From NCBI RefSeq assembly GCF_900454495.1, contig NZ_UGSI01000001.1, forward strand, positions 4,838,501 to 4,902,500: a DNA stretch of 64,000 nt. Direction: 5' to 3'. Position 1 is the first letter of the stretch, and each line of letters starts with the position of its first letter. Of this stretch, positions 16,781 through 26,470 are shown piece after piece. Source of the DNA: Paenibacillus macerans. GTDB lineage: Bacteria; Bacillota; Bacilli; Paenibacillales; Paenibacillaceae. The notes under the pieces were generated by a model, which did not search any database, was not told the origin of the DNA, and saw only the letters and a program-made list of their open reading frames with translations. A program made the position numbers and the translations under genes.

Positions 16781-19204
16781 CTACAAAAGCTCAATCCCCG
16801 TATACCCCATCGCCTTGTACCCCTTAACTCTTTTCTTGAACATACTCATTAAAATCGGAACCTGCAGATCTACATAATCGTATATCCGGACTTCCGTTTT
16901 ATTTGAGTGTGAGCGATGAAGGCGGCCTGCGTATTGCTGTAGCGTTCCCTTCCATGAAATGGGGTGCACTAAAAATAAGGTGTCCAGCCGTGCATCATCA
17001 AATCCTTCGCCAATGAGTTTTCCTGTCGCGATCAGCACCCGTTCTTCATGATCTTGCACACTGGCGATTTTCTGCCGCAGAGCCTCACGCTGCTTCTTCC
17101 CCATTCCTCCGCGCAGTACAATGACATTCTTGGCGAACTTCTCAAGCCGATCTTGAAAATATTCTACATGGCTCGTACGTTCAGTTAGCAGAATTGGTGA
17201 TCTGCCTTCGTCTAGACATTTCAGCAGATCGTCAAAGATCATTTCGTTCCTCGCTTCGTCAGTAACCAGCATCTGATAGATATCCTGTATGCCGGGATTT
17301 GATAGCTGTTCTGTTAACCGGAAAGTTGTGTATCTAGGGATGACTTTATGTTCCATTCCGCGGGAGGCTGCCTGTGACTTTGCATCTACCCGAAAACGAA
17401 CCGGACCACATTGCATAGTAACAATGGGATGATGTCCATCTTGTCGAATGGGTGTTGCAGTCAACCCGAATACATACTTTGCTTTCGCCCTTTTTAGCAC
17501 CTGCTCGAAGCTAAAAGCCGATACATGGTGGCACTCGTCAACAATAATTTGTCCGTATTCGCCGATATATTCTTTAACTACTCCCTTTTTATTCAAGCTT
17601 TGAATGACTGCAATATCAACCAGGCCAGTCCGCTTTTCTTTACCGCCGCCAACTATACCAATCTGTTTGGGATCGATATTCAAAAAAGTGCTCAGCCGTT
17701 CTTTCCATTGGTCCATTAATTCACGACGATGAACAAGCACCAAGGTGTTTATTTTTCTCCTGGCTATGATCGACGCAGCCACGACGGTTTTGCCAAAAGC
17801 CGTTGTCGCTGAAAGAATTCCCGTTTCATGAGCCAAAATCGACCTTGCCGCCGCATCTTGCAGCATCGTCAGAGTTCCATTGAATTCGAAATCAGTAGAG
17901 CTTCCCGCAACTCGCTCATCCGTGATCATCGGTTCAATGGAGTGTTGACGCAGAAGCTCCAGAACTTCCTGCATACACCCTCTCGGAAGCGCAACGTGTT
18001 TTGGAAAATCCTCCGCACAGCTAATCACACGCGGCTTACCAAAAGTAGACAGTCTCATCGCCTGGGTCTTGTAAAAGTCGGGATTTTGAAAAGTGGCCAA
18101 GCGAAAGATTCTGTTGACCATGGCTGGCGGCAGGCCATTTTTCTCGATATAGATCATATCGGATAAAACAACCTTAACAGTTGCAGGCAAAGGCCCATTA
18201 ATCCGTTCATCGGCCTGGAAGCTTTGCCGCTGTTCCCAAGGATTCTCTTCTTTCGCATCCGTGTCCACGTATCCAACGTTTAGAATAGTTCCATTGCGTG
18301 CAGCCGTTTGGACGAAATCCATAACTTGTTGCCGATCCATTTTCTTTAGTTGAGCCAAGAACTTCCATTGATCCTCATAAGGCCGAAAATGATCATCGAC
18401 AAAAACGCTATTACCCTTCTTTCTAGGAGCCCCCTGTAAGGGAAGCGCAATTAAATTCCCAAATCCTCCTCTTGGAAGGGTGTCCTGGTTTGGAAAAAGA
18501 CGGTCATAGGAATCTAAGCCTACCTCATATCTCCGGCCCATAGTTAACGTTAGAATAGCACATCCAAGCTTTCTGGCCAGACTGGCGTCTATATTTTCTT
18601 CAAAAAAGATCCAAATATGCCCTCCCTCTCCCGAACGAGAACGTTCTAAAGCCGCGGGGATGCCATGTTCCCTGCACACCACCATAACAGCCAGAGCATC
18701 TTCCTGCCATTTTTGCTTATCGAAATCCATGGCCAGAAACCAACATGTCTCGTCTAGGAGCATGGGGTAGACCCCAATGGTTCGATTAACTCTCGAATCT
18801 AAATGTTGACTAACCACTTCGTCGGTCACAGGCAAAAAATCTTGATGCTGACATTCCGAGCATTTCACCTGCGGCTTCTTGCAAACCGCTGTCCACTCGT
18901 TTCCGCAAGCAGGAGAATACCCCGATCTCCCCGCTTTGTTTTCCCAGCGTATAGGGTAAACATCTTTCCGTCCTTTAAATAAACTGCGAAACAGTCCGAT
19001 CTTCTCAGACGGTGATGAATAATTGTGAACCGAGTTAATCGTGTTGTCATCGAGCACGGCATCCTTAGTTCCATCATCCACAGTTTCAGCAATTGACGAG
19101 GTCGTCTGGTACTTGGATAATTCTTTTCTCAGGTTTTCGTTTTCTTGTTTTAATCGTTCAATTTCCAACAAGGCCAGCTGAAGCTTATGTTCAATACTGT
19201 TCAT
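16781..19204 (-). CDS. TOTE-type primase-helicase
   Basis: 807 residues. A coiled coil opens the protein (LLEIERLKQENENLRKELS). A region with zinc-type cysteines (CGNEW...VCKK, CSEC) leads into an archaeo-eukaryotic primase-like domain at about 130-260 with WFLAMDFDKQ (catalytic acidic pair), RSGEGGHIWIFF and PNQDTLPRGGFGN. The second half is a superfamily 2 helicase: ATTAFGKTVVAAS as Walker A, VDECHH as the DEAD-like box, GLTATP, and QYAGRLHR as motif VI. This combination matches the AEP-helicase proteins of TOTE conflict systems, proposed to act in genome conflict or repair. The ATG follows GGAGGAG. It stands alone between two toxin-antitoxin pairs. Confidence 0.8.
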   Translation of the reverse strand: MNSIEHKLQLALLEIERLKQENENLRKELSKYQTTSSIAETVDDGTKDAVLDDNTINSVHNYSSPSEKIGLFRSLFKGRKDVYPIRWENKAGRSGYSPACGNEWTAVCKKPQVKCSECQHQDFLPVTDEVVSQHLDSRVNRTIGVYPMLLDETCWFLAMDFDKQKWQEDALAVMVVCREHGIPAALERSRSGEGGHIWIFFEENIDASLARKLGCAILTLTMGRRYEVGLDSYDRLFPNQDTLPRGGFGNLIALPLQGAPRKKGNSVFVDDHFRPYEDQWKFLAQLKKMDRQQVMDFVQTAARNGTILNVGYVDTDAKEENPWEQRQSFQADERINGPLPATVKVVLSDMIYIEKNGLPPAMVNRIFRLATFQNPDFYKTQAMRLSTFGKPRVISCAEDFPKHVALPRGCMQEVLELLRQHSIEPMITDERVAGSSTDFEFNGTLTMLQDAAARSILAHETGILSATTAFGKTVVAASIIARRKINTLVLVHRRELMDQWKERLSTFLNIDPKQIGIVGGGKEKRTGLVDIAVIQSLNKKGVVKEYIGEYGQIIVDECHHVSAFSFEQVLKRAKAKYVFGLTATPIRQDGHHPIVTMQCGPVRFRVDAKSQAASRGMEHKVIPRYTTFRLTEQLSNPGIQDIYQMLVTDEARNEMIFDDLLKCLDEGRSPILLTERTSHVEYFQDRLEKFAKNVIVLRGGMGKKQREALRQKIASVQDHEERVLIATGKLIGEGFDDARLDTLFLVHPISWKGTLQQYAGRLHRSHSNKTEVRIYDYVDLQVPILMSMFKKRVKGYKAMGYTGIELL

Positions 19205-19226
19205 ATCTCCTCCGGAAAATAAAAGC

Positions 19227-19250
19227 GAAAAGCCCAGACTGTTCCGGGCT
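19227..19250 (-). terminator. Terminator between higBA-like genes and the primase-helicase
   Basis: On the minus strand AGCCCGGA pairs with TCTGGGCT (one mismatch), followed by TTTT. It separates two minus-strand transcription units. Confidence 0.65.
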
Positions 19251-19293
19251 GCTTGTTAAGATATTGAGTTGAACGTATGAAAAACATTACCTA

Positions 19294-19590
19294 TTAGCCT
19301 ATACTTACAGTTGCGGCCTCCTCCGCTCCATGCAAGCTTAGCTTCATCCCCAGAGCCATGGCTAATTTAAATACGGTATCTAAGCGGGGAATAGATCCGC
19401 CATTTTCAATACGAGCAATAGACTCCTGATGGAGCCCTACTTTATCGGCCAGTTCCTTTTGTGTCCATCCGAGTTCAATTCGTCTTTGATGAATAGCATT
19501 CACGAGTTGGGCAACCGCTTCAAGCTCATTCATCCGTATTGGATCTATAGACTGTAACTCCTTCTTTTTTTCACTCCAGTTTTTCATCAT
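19294..19590 (-). CDS. HigA-like XRE antitoxin
   Basis: 98-residue helix-turn-helix protein: LGWTQKELADKVGLHQESIARIE, followed by GGSIPRLDTVFKLAMALGMK. It would bind the toxin encoded upstream and repress the pair's promoter. The ATG at 19590 has GGGAGGAG six bases before it; a TTG start ten codons earlier overlaps the toxin gene but lacks a site. The toxin-first order is typical of HigBA-type pairs. Confidence 0.85.
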   Translation of the reverse strand: MMKNWSEKKKELQSIDPIRMNELEAVAQLVNAIHQRRIELGWTQKELADKVGLHQESIARIENGGSIPRLDTVFKLAMALGMKLSLHGAEEAATVSIG

Positions 19591-19609
19591 CAATCGCTCC
19601 TCCCTTTTC

Positions 19610-19969
19610 TCAATAACCAACTGTCCATTCGTTTTTTAGCAACCGCAATTTCCTTTGGAGGTGTCTTTTGCGTTGTTTTAGTGAAGTAGTGTAGAAGAAC
19701 CAAATGATTTCCCTTCCATCCAAAAAAGAGAATTCGATTATGACATGGGCGTAGCTCCCATATATCACCTGAAATCCTTTAGTAAACCTCTCACCAGCTC
19801 GCGTTCCGCTCTCTTCTAATCGATTCAAACAGTAGATAATCTGTTCCAATTGAACCCTTGCATTCTTATTATTGAGCGCGGCAGCATCAAGCTCATCAAT
19901 GAAGTCCTCAACTGGCTTGTTCCCATTCTCGTCCTCGTAAAATAATATAATATACAAATCTACTTCCAT
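19610..19969 (-). CDS. HigB-like RelE/ParE toxin (Gp49-like)
   Basis: 119-residue toxin of the RelE superfamily, likely a ribosome-dependent mRNA nuclease. Visible family marks are ENGNKPVEDFIDELD, LEESGTRAGERFTKG (the basic patch) and REIIWFFYTTSLKQRKRH. The length is normal for phage-derived Gp49-like toxins. It precedes the antitoxin gene and is probably co-transcribed with it; no other gene lies on this strand immediately upstream. Confidence 0.85.
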   Translation of the reverse strand: MEVDLYIILFYEDENGNKPVEDFIDELDAAALNNKNARVQLEQIIYCLNRLEESGTRAGERFTKGFQVIYGSYAHVIIEFSFLDGREIIWFFYTTSLKQRKRHLQRKLRLLKNEWTVGY

Positions 19970-20174
19970 GTTTATAAGTATACTCTCTCCCCCTAATTAT
20001 AACATATAGATCATAAATCATTGTAAAAAATCCAACAATGAAAAAAGCCTACTTGGTTGGCGGGCTTTGGGCAATCATCAAGAAGAACAAGCAAGTTTCT
20101 GTTCACGGAATCGGAATGACAAAAATATCTATTTCCATTAAGGCAATGAACCTCCTTTCGCATCACCCGAAAAG

Positions 20175-20600
20175 CTATACCACCCGCTGCGGATCCAAAA
20201 CCCCCAGTTCAATCAGCTTCTTCTCTAACAATTCGGCAAGCCGGTCGTCAGGTAGCGGGTTGCGGTGCGTATTTTCCAGATAAATGTGTTTCTCCGTTTC
20301 TGGCATTAAGTACTCTTTGTACCAAAGAAACAGATCCGGGCTATCCCCATGCATACGAAGGAACGAGCGCAGCGTGGACGCATGATAGATGGTGTTGCTG
20401 ATATTGGTCAGCCAGTCAGCGCGGTAGAAGTGCTCCCAATGTCCGGACTCAGCTGCGCGCAGGGCTTTCACATTTCGGTTTTCCATCCAATCAAGCAGAC
20501 CTCATCGTTCACAAACCAGCCGCGATAAGCCACTGCCGCGGGCTGGGGACTTATTGGCCTTCGGTAAGTACAGGGATAAGAATAAATGCCTGCTGGCATT
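20175..20600 (-). pseudogene. Frameshifted C-terminal remnant of a large protein, possibly a glycosidase
   Basis: From 20486 to 20175 the minus strand encodes 103 residues (HFYRADWLTNISNTIYHAS, then a tail rich in NPLPDDRLAELLEKKL). Just upstream, in another frame, it encodes PQPAAVAYRGWFVNDEVCLI. The GWFVNDE string recalls the RGxFxNDE signature that I associate with GH115-like and DUF4838-like glycosidases, but this is tentative. The two pieces need a frameshift near 20480 and nothing recognisable precedes about 20600. A dead fragment. Confidence 0.4.
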
Positions 20601-20689
20601 ACAATGGCTCGGGCCAACCTCAACGTTCTCCTTCGCCTGCAATATCCTCTATAGATTCCAAATAGTGTATATAAAGTTAGGCTTTAGGC

Positions 20690-21076
20690 TTAAATAACTA
20701 TGATATTCATGTAGTTCATGCTAAGGATTTATCTGAAATTAAAGTCCAAAGTTATGAGGACATTGTTGCCAATCAGATTGAAACGCATATTGCTAAAAAT
20801 GATAATGGTACGTTAGCGATTACAGTTAAAACGCAAGGAAAAGAATATAGCTTCGATTTTGGTTTTGATCCAGCGCCGGATGACAATCAAGATCAGCTTG
20901 GCTTCGGCGGTATATTTATTTATGTATTGGAGAATCAAAAAATAACATTAAACCTCTCGGGAGCCGTTCCCGGAACTACCGCATATGTGTGTGATTTCAA
21001 AGTCACATATAAATTCGATAGCACAAAGAATGAATTCGTCGCGGATCAAAGTGAAGTTAAGCCTATTGAAAAATAG
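20690..21076 (+). pseudogene. Lipoprotein family, N-terminally truncated third copy
   Basis: Continuous frame without a start codon: NNYDIHVVHAKDLSEIKVQS near the beginning and VTYKFDSTKNEFVADQSEVK at the end. It aligns with the C-terminal two thirds of the lipoproteins at 10758 and 12725 (for example DEIHVLNSENLSEIKV there). Signal peptide and first domain are missing, so it cannot be exported or lipidated. A normal terminator follows. Confidence 0.75.
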
Positions 21077-21110
21077 AAAAAAGCTTGTCCAATTTGGGGC
21101 AAGCTTTTTT
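21077..21110 (+). terminator. Terminator of the truncated lipoprotein copy
   Basis: AAAAAAGCTTG at 21077-21087 pairs with CAAGCTTTTTT at 21100-21110. The symmetric A/T flanks would let it work in both directions. The T run touches the stop codon of the SunI-like fragment on the other strand. Confidence 0.8.
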
Positions 21111-21288
21111 AAGTTGTTTTGATAAATACCCGATCCGTAGTACCGTAAGGGGTTCCGATTCTAATTGCATTTTTTTCTTCGCCTCCGTACGTTTCATCAA
21201 ACCCTACTTCTTCAATATCTTTTAAAAAGATTTCTGTCTTCGATAGCTGCCAAGTAATAATGAGTCCCCATCCTATGACCTCCTCCCT
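21109..21288 (-). pseudogene. SunI-like PH-domain protein fragment (copy B)
   Basis: Reads GWGLIITWQLSKTEIFLKDI, EVGFDETYGGEEKNAIRIG and then stops at FIKTT, about 20 residues short of copy A because the terminator sequence cuts in. The frame also begins right after a stop codon with no start. It shares 148 bp of DNA with copy A at 13719-13866; the two copies bracket 7.2 kb of toxin-antitoxin and other accessory genes. Confidence 0.55.
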
Positions 21289-21329
21289 CTATAAACTGAT
21301 GCGCGTATAGCCCTTAACTTGATTTTTCA

Positions 21330-21575
21330 TTATCCAATTTCAGCGGCGCAAGTACTATTTTCAGCAAAGTATTTTCTGGTCAAGATAACGAATACAATCG
21401 TAAATAAAATAAACATGATGAAAATAAGAGAATAAACAACTTGGTTAACTAAGAAAGTCCCAACTGAGTACTCTGCCGATCCGGTAGATATTTGCTAGCA
21501 GTTGTATAGGGAAAGATAACATTACCGCGTATCCAAAACTCATTATATTGATTTTCACAAAACTCTTAATAGTAA
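21330..21575 (-). pseudogene. Remnant of a small two-helix membrane protein
   Basis: Two minus-strand frames join into one hydrophobic protein: MSFGYAVMLSFPIQLLANI, then after a shift SVGTFLVNQVVYSLIFIMF and VFVILTRKYF to a stop at 21330. GGAGATGG precedes the region. It lies directly upstream of SunI-like copy B on the same strand, so the two may once have formed an operon. Family not recognised. The remainder of 21576-21706 holds only a terminator-like stem near 21673-21702. Confidence 0.35.
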
Positions 21576-21706
21576 CCATCTCCTTGTTGCTCCATAAACA
21601 AATTATACCAGGTCGAACTTGAGCACACAGTGCTATCAGCGTCTTGCCAACTTACTTATTGAGAAACAAAAAACCACAACCAAATAAGGTTGCGTTTTTT
21701 TGTCAC

Positions 21707-21960
21707 TCACTTCGAAATATCCAAAAACCCCTCGCCAAACACATCCCGCACGTCGTGAATGGTGATAAAGGCGGATTTGTCGATGGATTTGACAATCTTA
21801 TTAAGCGTGGACACCTCTTGTTTGCTGATAACGATGTATAGGACCTCCGTTTCCTCCGTCATTCCCCCGCCCGTACTTTTCCTCTCTATCCCCGGCTATT
21901 TAAGGACTGAATATTTCTCAATCGTTTGACCGCTTGTTCGAGAAAAAGCTCATTTTGCTG
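21707..21960 (+). repeat. 254-bp direct repeat, copy 1 (yitT 3' end plus regulator 3' end)
   Basis: The same 254 bases occur at 27049-27302 with roughly 90% identity by eye, in the same orientation. The left 142 bp are antisense to the last 47 codons of a yitT gene (full gene at 39018-39854); the right part matches the 3' end of the PlcR-like regulator gene. This copy ends exactly where a truncated CRISPR repeat begins (21961). Confidence 0.85.
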
Positions 21961-24513
21961 GTGCGACTATGTCCGGGTATTCCGCCGTGAGCGTCGCATA
22001 ACTTTCAATCCACGCACTCACATGGAGTGCGACGTAAGCATGGGTATGATGTTCGCCGACTTGTGTTCTTTCAATCCACGCACTCACATGGAGTGCGACG
22101 ACCGCTTGGCCAGCTGCCAGATAAAGTTGCTTAACTTTCAATCCACGCACTCACATGGAGTGCGACTTTATGCGTTTTGCGTGTTCGGCTTCCGCCAGCG
22201 CTTTCAATCCACGCACTCACATGGAGTGCGACTTGATGGAATTGTGCGTTCGTCGTCAGCTTTCGAGATTTCTTTCAATCCACGCACTCACATGGAGTGC
22301 GACGCCAGACCTCGTTATCGTCGACGATCCGTCTTCGCACTTTCAATCCACGCACTCACATGGAGTGCGACGGACGTGGGGAAGGCGTTTGATAAGCGCC
22401 GGGATCTTTCAATCCACGCACTCACATGGAGTGCGACCGTACGCCCGTCTGCTACCGGGTCGCTGTCCTGATGTCTTTCAATCCACGCACTCACATGGAG
22501 TGCGACAAATATATTAAACAGGATGCCGAATCATGTTGGCTTTCAATCCACGCACTCACATGGAGTGCGACTTTGAAGGGCTTCGCTGACCCGGAGACGG
22601 GCGAGACCTTTCAATCCACGCACTCACATGGAGTGCGACAAGGTAAGGACGGGAACGAGGATATCCGAGCCTGCTTTCAATCCACGCACTCACATGGAGT
22701 GCGACGAGAGCACCGTAAAAGTTGCGCCAATATCTTTCTCTTTCAATCCACGCACTCACATGGAGTGCGACTTTGAAAACCCATGCGCCATATGTAAGGT
22801 AAAGCTTTCAATCCACGCACTCACATGGAGTGCGACTTGTCCAGACGTGGAAGACGCCATAAAAGCTACGCTTTCAATCCACGCACTCACATGGAGTGCG
22901 ACGATGTCACGTTTTACGTGTCGTAGGTCCGCGAGGGGCCTTTCAATCCACGCACTCACATGGAGTGCGACGGCCAAACGAAATCCTGCGGCTGTCTTGG
23001 CCGACTTTCAATCCACGCACTCACATGGAGTGCGACGTTATTCCTTGTCTGCGATGTTAGGGATCGCAACCGACTTTCAATCCACGCACTCACATGGAGT
23101 GCGACGCTTCCTCCGCTAGAACCATATTGGTGATACGCGGTCTTTCAATCCACGCACTCACATGGAGTGCGACACGGACCCGGCGACTACATAACGCTAC
23201 GACTACGACTTTCAATCCACGCACTCACATGGAGTGCGACGGCGGACTTCGGAAAATATCTCCGCGAGCTCGGCCTTTCAATCCACGCACTCACATGGAG
23301 TGCGACTGCAGCGCATTCAGGACGAAATTGACGTGTTGGCGCTTTCAATCCACGCACTCACATGGAGTGCGACGCGATAACATCGTTCACTAAGCCGGTC
23401 ATTTGGCCCTTTCAATCCACGCACTCACATGGAGTGCGACTAAATCTCATTGTCCTTGTCTCTCCTTTATCTTTTCTTTCAATCCACGCACTCACATGGA
23501 GTGCGACGTTGCACAGCAACATTTAAATGCTTGGCTCGCCGCGCTTTCAATCCACGCACTCACATGGAGTGCGACGCCTCATTCACGTAGTCGCTAAGTC
23601 CGCCCCAAGCTTTCAATCCACGCACTCACATGGAGTGCGACCTTATCAATGCGCGTAATATCGCAACGTACTATCTTTCAATCCACGCACTCACATGGAG
23701 TGCGACGCTTTTCTCCGCGCTTGATCGGGCGTCAAATCGCTCTTTCAATCCACGCACTCACATGGAGTGCGACGATAATCGACCGCTGGAGGTCGGGAAA
23801 TGTACGCCGCTTTCAATCCACGCACTCACATGGAGTGCGACGCGGTCCGCCGGATCAATGATGTTTGGCCCACGCACTTTCAATCCACGCACTCACATGG
23901 AGTGCGACGTTTTACAATCACCGTGACCCATGAAATTAACGGTCTTTCAATCCACGCACTCACATGGAGTGCGACAGTCACCTTCGCCGCGATTTTTTAG
24001 ATCGGTATTTATCTTTCAATCCACGCACTCACATGGAGTGCGACTATGTTGAGGTTTGTGGAGAAGATGAATTTGATTGCTTTCAATCCACGCACTCACA
24101 TGGAGTGCGACACCTGCCATGATTCAAAGAATTACGAGTGACAATCTTTCAATCCACGCACTCACATGGAGTGCGACGGCTTTGGAACGGAAACATTGAT
24201 GGTGGATGGGAACTTTCAATCCACGCACTCACATGGAGTGCGACTTTGACTTTTGATAATGTTGATTTCCCCAAGTACACTTTCAATCCACGCACTCACA
24301 TGGAGTGCGACGTGCCGAAATCCACGTGATCTTTAAGCTTTTCGTCTCTTTCAATCCACGCACTCACATGGAGTGCGACATGATGACCGCGATATAGCCC
24401 TTCTTAGCCGCGCGCCCTTTCAATCCACGCACTCACATGGAGTGCGACTAAATGCTGTTCGGCAGGTCTTCCAGGTTGTTGCTTTCAATCCACGCACTCA
24501 CATGGAGTGCGAC
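21961..24513 (-). CRISPR. Type I-C CRISPR array, 38 full repeats plus a cut repeat
   Basis: A 32-bp repeat, apparently invariant, starts CTTTCAATCCACGCACTC and ends ATGGAGTGCGAC on the plus strand. The minus-strand form, GTCGCACTCC...GTGGATTGAAAG, is the classic type I-C repeat, so transcription runs right to left. Full repeats start at 22002, 22068, 22135, 22201, 22272 and so on to 24482; I count 38, with spacers of 33-37 bases. At the leader-distal end only GTGCGAC (21961-21967) of one more repeat remains, followed by a complete spacer: the array was cut there. No terminal repeat decay is visible. Effector cas genes are absent. Confidence 0.97.
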
Positions 24514-24683
24514 AGCGGGCCATGCGAATCCTTGTGGCACAAGGCCTCGTAAGCCCAAAAGTGCGAACCCATTTTGCGAGCACGAAATTTTTCCATTAAT
24601 TTTAACCAAAATCTCTACAAATCCTTTAATGACGCGGGGTGCGAACCTCCCAGGGATTTTATGTGCGCTTGGGGTTCGCACCG
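24514..24683 (-). promoter_or_regulatory. CRISPR leader
   Basis: 170 AT-rich bases between cas2 and the newest repeat, on the upstream side for minus-strand transcription. It contains several GTGCGAACC-like motifs (around 24566, 24643 and 24671) resembling the repeat's terminal GTGCGAC. The array promoter should lie here. Confidence 0.65.
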
Positions 24684-24974
24684 CTAGAAGATAAGCGGCT
24701 CCTCTAAATCTATCGATGGCTTGGCCCCAATATGCTCTACTTTGGTTTTGTAGTTATTGCCCAACCGATAAAATCGCAAGCTATCTTTTTCTTCATCAAT
24801 TAACTGGGTTAACTCCAATTTCAGAGCAGTGAACTGGGCTGCATTCACAATGCACTCAAACACGGAATTCTGCACCCGCTGCACGTAGTTCTGACATGCC
24901 TTAGCCACTTTCCGGAGCCGCGCGGCCCCTCCCACGCCTGTTGTTTGAACATCATAAGTAATGAGTACAAGCAT
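24684..24974 (-). CDS. cas2: CRISPR-associated endoribonuclease/integrase subunit Cas2
   Basis: 96 residues, full length for type I-C Cas2. It starts MLVLITYDVQTTG with the conserved acidic residue of the ferredoxin-like fold, followed by RLRKVAKACQNYVQRVQNSVFEC. Cas2 forms the structural core of the Cas1-Cas2 spacer integrase. Start ATG lies 13 bases after the stop of the cas1 remnant, with AGGTGA overlapping that stop. It is the only intact cas gene in the window, so it has no Cas1 partner here unless another locus supplies one. Confidence 0.93.
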   Translation of the reverse strand: MLVLITYDVQTTGVGGAARLRKVAKACQNYVQRVQNSVFECIVNAAQFTALKLELTQLIDEEKDSLRFYRLGNNYKTKVEHIGAKPSIDLEEPLIF

Positions 24975-24984
24975 CCCGACTCAC

Positions 24985-25047
24985 CTACTGCCATAAAAAT
25001 GGCGGGTACTCATCTAAATCGCCGCGCAAGAAACGGGCCAGTAATAA
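24985..25047 (-). pseudogene. cas1: cas1 remnant (C-terminal 20 codons)
   Basis: The last codons before the stop read LLLARFLRGDLDEYPPFLWQ, the well-known C-terminus of type I-C Cas1, at the expected position immediately before cas2. Upstream of 25047 the frame is closed and no further Cas1 sequence can be recognised, so the gene is almost entirely deleted. Confidence 0.8.
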
Positions 25048-25364
25048 GATTTGTGGTTATAGATCTTCGTTGCTTCCTCTTCATTATCAGAAATTCGGCT
25101 GCATCTTTCGCAAAACGACATTTCCCCCGGCTTTCACCGATCACTCTTGCCAAGAATCTCCCGCTTTGTGTCAAGAAGGGGATGGAAATATTACGATCAG
25201 CATACAACCTAGTTCTATTTTACCGCAAGATTTGTCATAATTCACCAATATACGGCTTCATTATAATAAAAAGCAATCCCAACAAGCCAGTCGCTTAGCT
25301 ATACACTTCTCCAGTTGTAATAGTATAATTTAACCGTACTTAGAACTGTAATGAATGGGGAGAT
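25048..25364. other. Degenerate sequence between cas1 remnant and orphan ORF
   Basis: Minus-strand frames give only short peptides (for example EMSFCERCSRISDNEEEATK). No recognisable Cas4, Cas7, Cas8c, Cas5 or Cas3 sequence. TATAAT at about 25324-25329 could serve as a -10 for the plus-strand ORF. Confidence 0.4.
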
Positions 25365-25592
25365 TTGTTTGACGCCGATGCTGAAAAACAAATGGTTCCT
25401 TCAAGGATTGGCCCTCCCTCTGCTTTTCTCCTTTCGGCCCTGATTCACCTCTCTCAAAAAGACTCTTATAGTAAAATTTCCGATCTTCATATTAAACAGC
25501 TAAGTGAAAAAGAACACATTGAAATCCTCGATGTCGCAATAAAAAACGACCTGAACAAGCCCTTTTCCTATGTTTATTACAAGCGGGGGTGA
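25365..25592 (+). CDS. Hypothetical protein, probably a fragment
   Basis: 75 codons from TTG, with a GGGGAG-like site just before. The sequence (SALIHLSQKDSYSKISDLHI, KNDLNKPFSYVYYKRG) looks coding but is not recognised. A second frame opens at 25589 with VGAYYISVINDKLVYGKDHL and then runs into the opposite-strand permease remnant, so this may be one frameshifted, truncated gene. Confidence 0.3.
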   Translation: MFDADAEKQMVPSRIGPPSAFLLSALIHLSQKDSYSKISDLHIKQLSEKEHIEILDVAIKNDLNKPFSYVYYKRG

Positions 25593-25651
25593 AAGTAGGG
25601 GCATACTATATAAGCGTTATTAATGATAAGCTGGTTTACGGCAAAGACCAT

Positions 25652-26411
25652 TTAATGATCACGCTCCTCTTTGAACGATTTGGTCCGTCTGAATTGAAAA
25701 AAGGCGAAAGCGATCACAATGACTCCGATTATCAAGGAAATGGTCGCCGCCATATTGTAGTTGTTTGTCTTAAAGGTAAGCTGATACACCCAGGAAATCA
25801 AAATATCCGTCCCGCCGGCCGTCTGCCCGCGAACCGCGGGGCCGCCGCCATTGAACAAATAAATGATATTAAAATTGTTAAAGTTGGCCGTATATTGAAT
25901 TATGAGCAACGGCGCGGTGGCAAACAGCACATGCGGCAGCGTAATATAGCGGAATTTCTGCCAGCGCGTCCCGCCGTCCACATCGGCCGCTTCATAGGCA
26001 TCATGGGAGATGCCGCTTCGGCCGCTGCCAGCCGCCGGCGATGAGCTCGGCCTCTTTTTTGGCATCCCTGATGTTGACAATGTAGATCATGGCGGCTATC
26101 GCCAGCAAAATAAGCGACAAAAGCCCGTACACCAGTAAAAAAATCGAATGATCCACTTTGGGAATCGTCCCCAGCGTGACCATCCCCCACAGACCTAGTC
26201 CAATAAAATCCGCGAAGGTGATGATAAACGCAAGCTCTAAAATAATTAGAATGATCCCTTTGATATAACTGCGGTTGTACAACTGCCCTAATCCGGCGAA
26301 CAGAATGGACAGCCCCATCGCCAGCCAGGGGCGATGCGCCGGCTTCTCCCGGGCTGCATAACCCTCTTTGTGCGCCGGATTGCGCAGCTCGCCAGCATTG
26401 CGTTCCTTCAC
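25652..26411 (-). pseudogene. Maltose-type ABC permease (MalF-like) with internal deletion
   Basis: The N-terminal piece (26411 to about 26030) reads PWLAMGLSILFAGLGQLYNR and continues through IRDAKKEAELIAGGW; the C-terminal piece, in another frame, reads HDAYEAADVDGGTRWQKFRY (the EAA loop), then ITLPHVLFATAPLLIIQY to the stop at 25652. The middle of the protein, including the periplasmic loop and several helices, is missing, and the two parts are out of frame. A tiny tail just upstream on the same strand (IAAQIKASGR, stop at 26468) may be the end of a MalE-type binding protein. A dead remnant of a maltodextrin importer. Confidence 0.75.
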
Positions 26412-26470
26412 GATGAATTCCTCCCGGTACGAAATAACAAGCTCAAACAGCCGACGGCTGGCGCCGCTTA

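Noticed and set aside
20038..20283. 81-codon plus-strand frame upstream of the HigBA-like pair
   Set aside because: Overlaps the opposite-strand remnant whose sequence looks protein-like; no start signal.
21926..24329. Many open frames on both strands full of repeated SIHALTWSAT, NPRTHMECD and VALHVSAWIE words
   Set aside because: They are translations of the CRISPR repeat in different frames, not proteins.
25005..25210. Possible Cas4 or zinc-ribbon fragment (EMSFCERCSRISDNEEEATK) next to the cas1 remnant
   Set aside because: Too short, interrupted by stops and not matching Cas4 closely enough to claim.
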